In this document: positions 62,843 to 64,000 of the stretch, piece after piece
How the letters are laid out: each line of letters starts with the position of its first letter
Numbering within the stretch: the first letter of the stretch is position 1
Origin: Brachybacterium avium
GTDB lineage: Bacteria > Actinomycetota > Actinomycetes > Actinomycetales > Dermabacteraceae
Assembly (NCBI RefSeq): GCF_002216795.1
Contig: NZ_CP022316.1
Location: 806,001-870,000, forward strand
DNA: 64,000 nucleotides
Direction of reading: 5' to 3'
Notes under the pieces: model-generated
Seen by the model: the letters and a program-made list of their open reading frames with translations, nothing else
Database searches by the model: none
What the model was told of the DNA's origin: nothing
Position numbers and translations under genes: made by a program

Positions 62843-64000
62843 TCACGGCTGGGCGCCCGCCAGGATAGTCCCGATCGCCTCCGGCAGGTGCGCGGCGACG
62901 TCGAGGGCGACCAGCGGCTGCCGTCCCTCGCGGGAGGCGCGGCGGCCCGCGCGGCCGTGGAGGATCGCGGCCAGGGCGGCGGCATCGGGCCCGGGGAGCC
63001 CGGCGGCGAGCAGGGTGCCGAGCACTCCGGCGAGCACGTCGCCGGTGCCGGCGGTGGCCAGCTGCGGGGTCGCATCGTCCTGGGCGCGCAGCGGGCCGCC
63101 GTCGCCCGGGGCGATCAGGGTGATGGCACCCTTGAGCAGCATGGTCGCGCCGGTGGCGCGGGCGAGTAAGGGGGCGAGCTGCGCGCCGGGCAGGTCCGGG
63201 TCGATGTCGAGGCGCTTCGCGAGGCGCTCGGCCTCCCCGCGGTGCGGGGTCAGAACCACGTCGGGGCCGAAGCGGTGCTCGGTGGTGAGCACCGACAGCG
63301 CGCCGGCGTCGATCACGCCGCGGGTGAGCGTCCCGGCGCCCTCGCGCAGCCCGTCGACGCCGACTGCGGCGCGGGGATCATCGGCGGCGAGCCCCGGGCC
63401 GACGACCAGCGCATCGGTGCGGCCGAGGTCGGCGAGGTCGATCGCCTCCGGATCGACGACGGTTTCCGCGATGGGGTGGGTGACGGTCTCGGGCCGTTCC
63501 CGCAGCACGAGGTCCAGCACCCGCTCCGGGGCCAGGCAGCGGACCATCCCGGCGCCGGTGCGGGCGGCTCCGGAGGCGGCGAGGACGGCCGCGCCGGGGA
63601 ACTGCACACTGCCGGCGGCGAGCGCGACCACGCCGCGGGTGTATTTGCTGGCGTCCCGGTCGGGGCGCGGCAGCAGCGCCCGCACGTCGCCGTCCTTGAG
63701 GCGGAGCACGGTCGGGGCAGCGGTCAGGTGCGGGGACAGGCCGAGGTCCACCAGCTGCACGGCCCCGCTGCGTTCGGCGCCGCCGGGCAGCAGCAGGCCG
63801 GCCTTCAGCGCGCCGAAGGTGACCGTCCCGCTCGCGACCAGGGCCTCGGGAGCGGCCTGCCCGGTGGTGGCGTCGACGAAGCTGGGCAGATCCACGGCGA
63901 TCACCGGGACGCCGCTGCTGCGCACCACGGCCAGCAGCGGGGACAGGGCCGCGGGCACCTCCGGACGACCGCCGATGCCGAGGATCGCATCGAGCACCAG
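62843..64000 (-). CDS. nnr: NAD(P)H-hydrate epimerase/dehydratase (Nnr), cut by the window edge
   Basis: The visible 386 codons contain the end of the YjeF epimerase domain (DAILGIGG, VPVIAVDLPSFVDATTG) and the complete dehydratase domain with VVLTPHRGEAERLA and the nucleotide-binding TAGTGDVLAGVLG. The enzyme repairs hydrated NADH and NADPH. The true start lies beyond the window edge. It leads the alr-tsaE-tsaB-rimI operon, with 13 bases before alr. Confidence 0.93.
   Translation of the reverse strand: MVLDAILGIGGRPEVPAALSPLLAVVRSSGVPVIAVDLPSFVDATTGQAAPEALVASGTVTFGALKAGLLLPGGAERSGAVQLVDLGLSPHLTAAPTVLRLKDGDVRALLPRPDRDASKYTRGVVALAAGSVQFPGAAVLAASGAARTGAGMVRCLAPERVLDLVLRERPETVTHPIAETVVDPEAIDLADLGRTDALVVGPGLAADDPRAAVGVDGLREGAGTLTRGVIDAGALSVLTTEHRFGPDVVLTPHRGEAERLAKRLDIDPDLPGAQLAPLLARATGATMLLKGAITLIAPGDGGPLRAQDDATPQLATAGTGDVLAGVLGTLLAAGLPGPDAAALAAILHGRAGRRASREGRQPLVALDVAAHLPEAIGTILAGAQP

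Noticed and set aside
1-64000. tRNA, rRNA, CRISPR arrays, insertion sequences and phage genes
   Set aside because: I looked for TPsiC-arm sequences, regularly spaced repeats, transposase motifs and integrases and saw none. A covariance search would be needed to exclude small RNAs.

Overview
The window is very GC-rich DNA with GTG/ATG starts, tight gene overlaps (ATGA, TGATG) and AGGAG-type ribosome sites. The gene content is actinobacterial: mycothiol S-conjugate amidase (mca), the phosphatase/DUF3090/SCO1664 trio, DUF4307, DUF4245 and DUF3152 proteins, a K+-independent proton pyrophosphatase and an Arthrobacter-type choline oxidase. I infer a member of Micrococcales, probably Brachybacterium or a relative. 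This is inference from gene content only. I see no rRNA, tRNA, CRISPR array, transposase or integrase.

Layout. 0-6.9 kb: a VOC protein, a flavin reductase-like protein, a glycine-betaine synthesis pair (betaine-aldehyde dehydrogenase and choline oxidase) ending in a strong terminator, a frameshifted quinone oxidoreductase, and two paralogous small proteins, one broken by an in-frame stop. 6.9-10.6 kb: efeUOB iron uptake operon behind a DtxR/IdeR-like box. 10.8-17 kb: H+-pyrophosphatase, then a TRAP-TAXI transporter operon ending in a hemerythrin-domain gene. 17-32.5 kb: mixed housekeeping and hypothetical genes, including arfB, trhO, a split alpha-L-fucosidase, a pair of related ferritin-like genes of which one lacks most metal ligands, and the phosphatase-DUF3090-SCO1664 operon.

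32.6-34.8 kb is the most unusual part. Two toxin-antitoxin cassettes (yefM-yoeB, and fitA/vapB-vapC plus a ruined acetyltransferase gene) are stacked behind ychF. Each cassette is bounded by a direct repeat of the last codons of ychF. This looks like repeated insertion at the 3' end of a housekeeping gene.

34.8-49 kb: ychF, a WXG100-type protein with a repetitive tail, an HxlR regulator with its divergent oxidoreductase, rmuC (frameshifted), ispH, xseAB, a PfkB kinase, fumC, and a DUF559 nuclease-like gene lying between repeat-rich intergenic stretches. 49-64 kb: phoH-like gene, uppS, trhA/hemolysin III, mca, greA, an AI-2E-family permease, an ABC exporter, and the cell-envelope/tRNA-modification cluster nnr-alr-tsaE-tsaB-rimI, which runs off the window edge.

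Four genes (an alcohol dehydrogenase-like gene, the fucosidase, a small conserved gene and rmuC) are each broken by one missing base in a C/G run, and an ABC permease may be a fifth. The repetition of the same defect suggests homopolymer errors in the assembly at least as strongly as real mutation.
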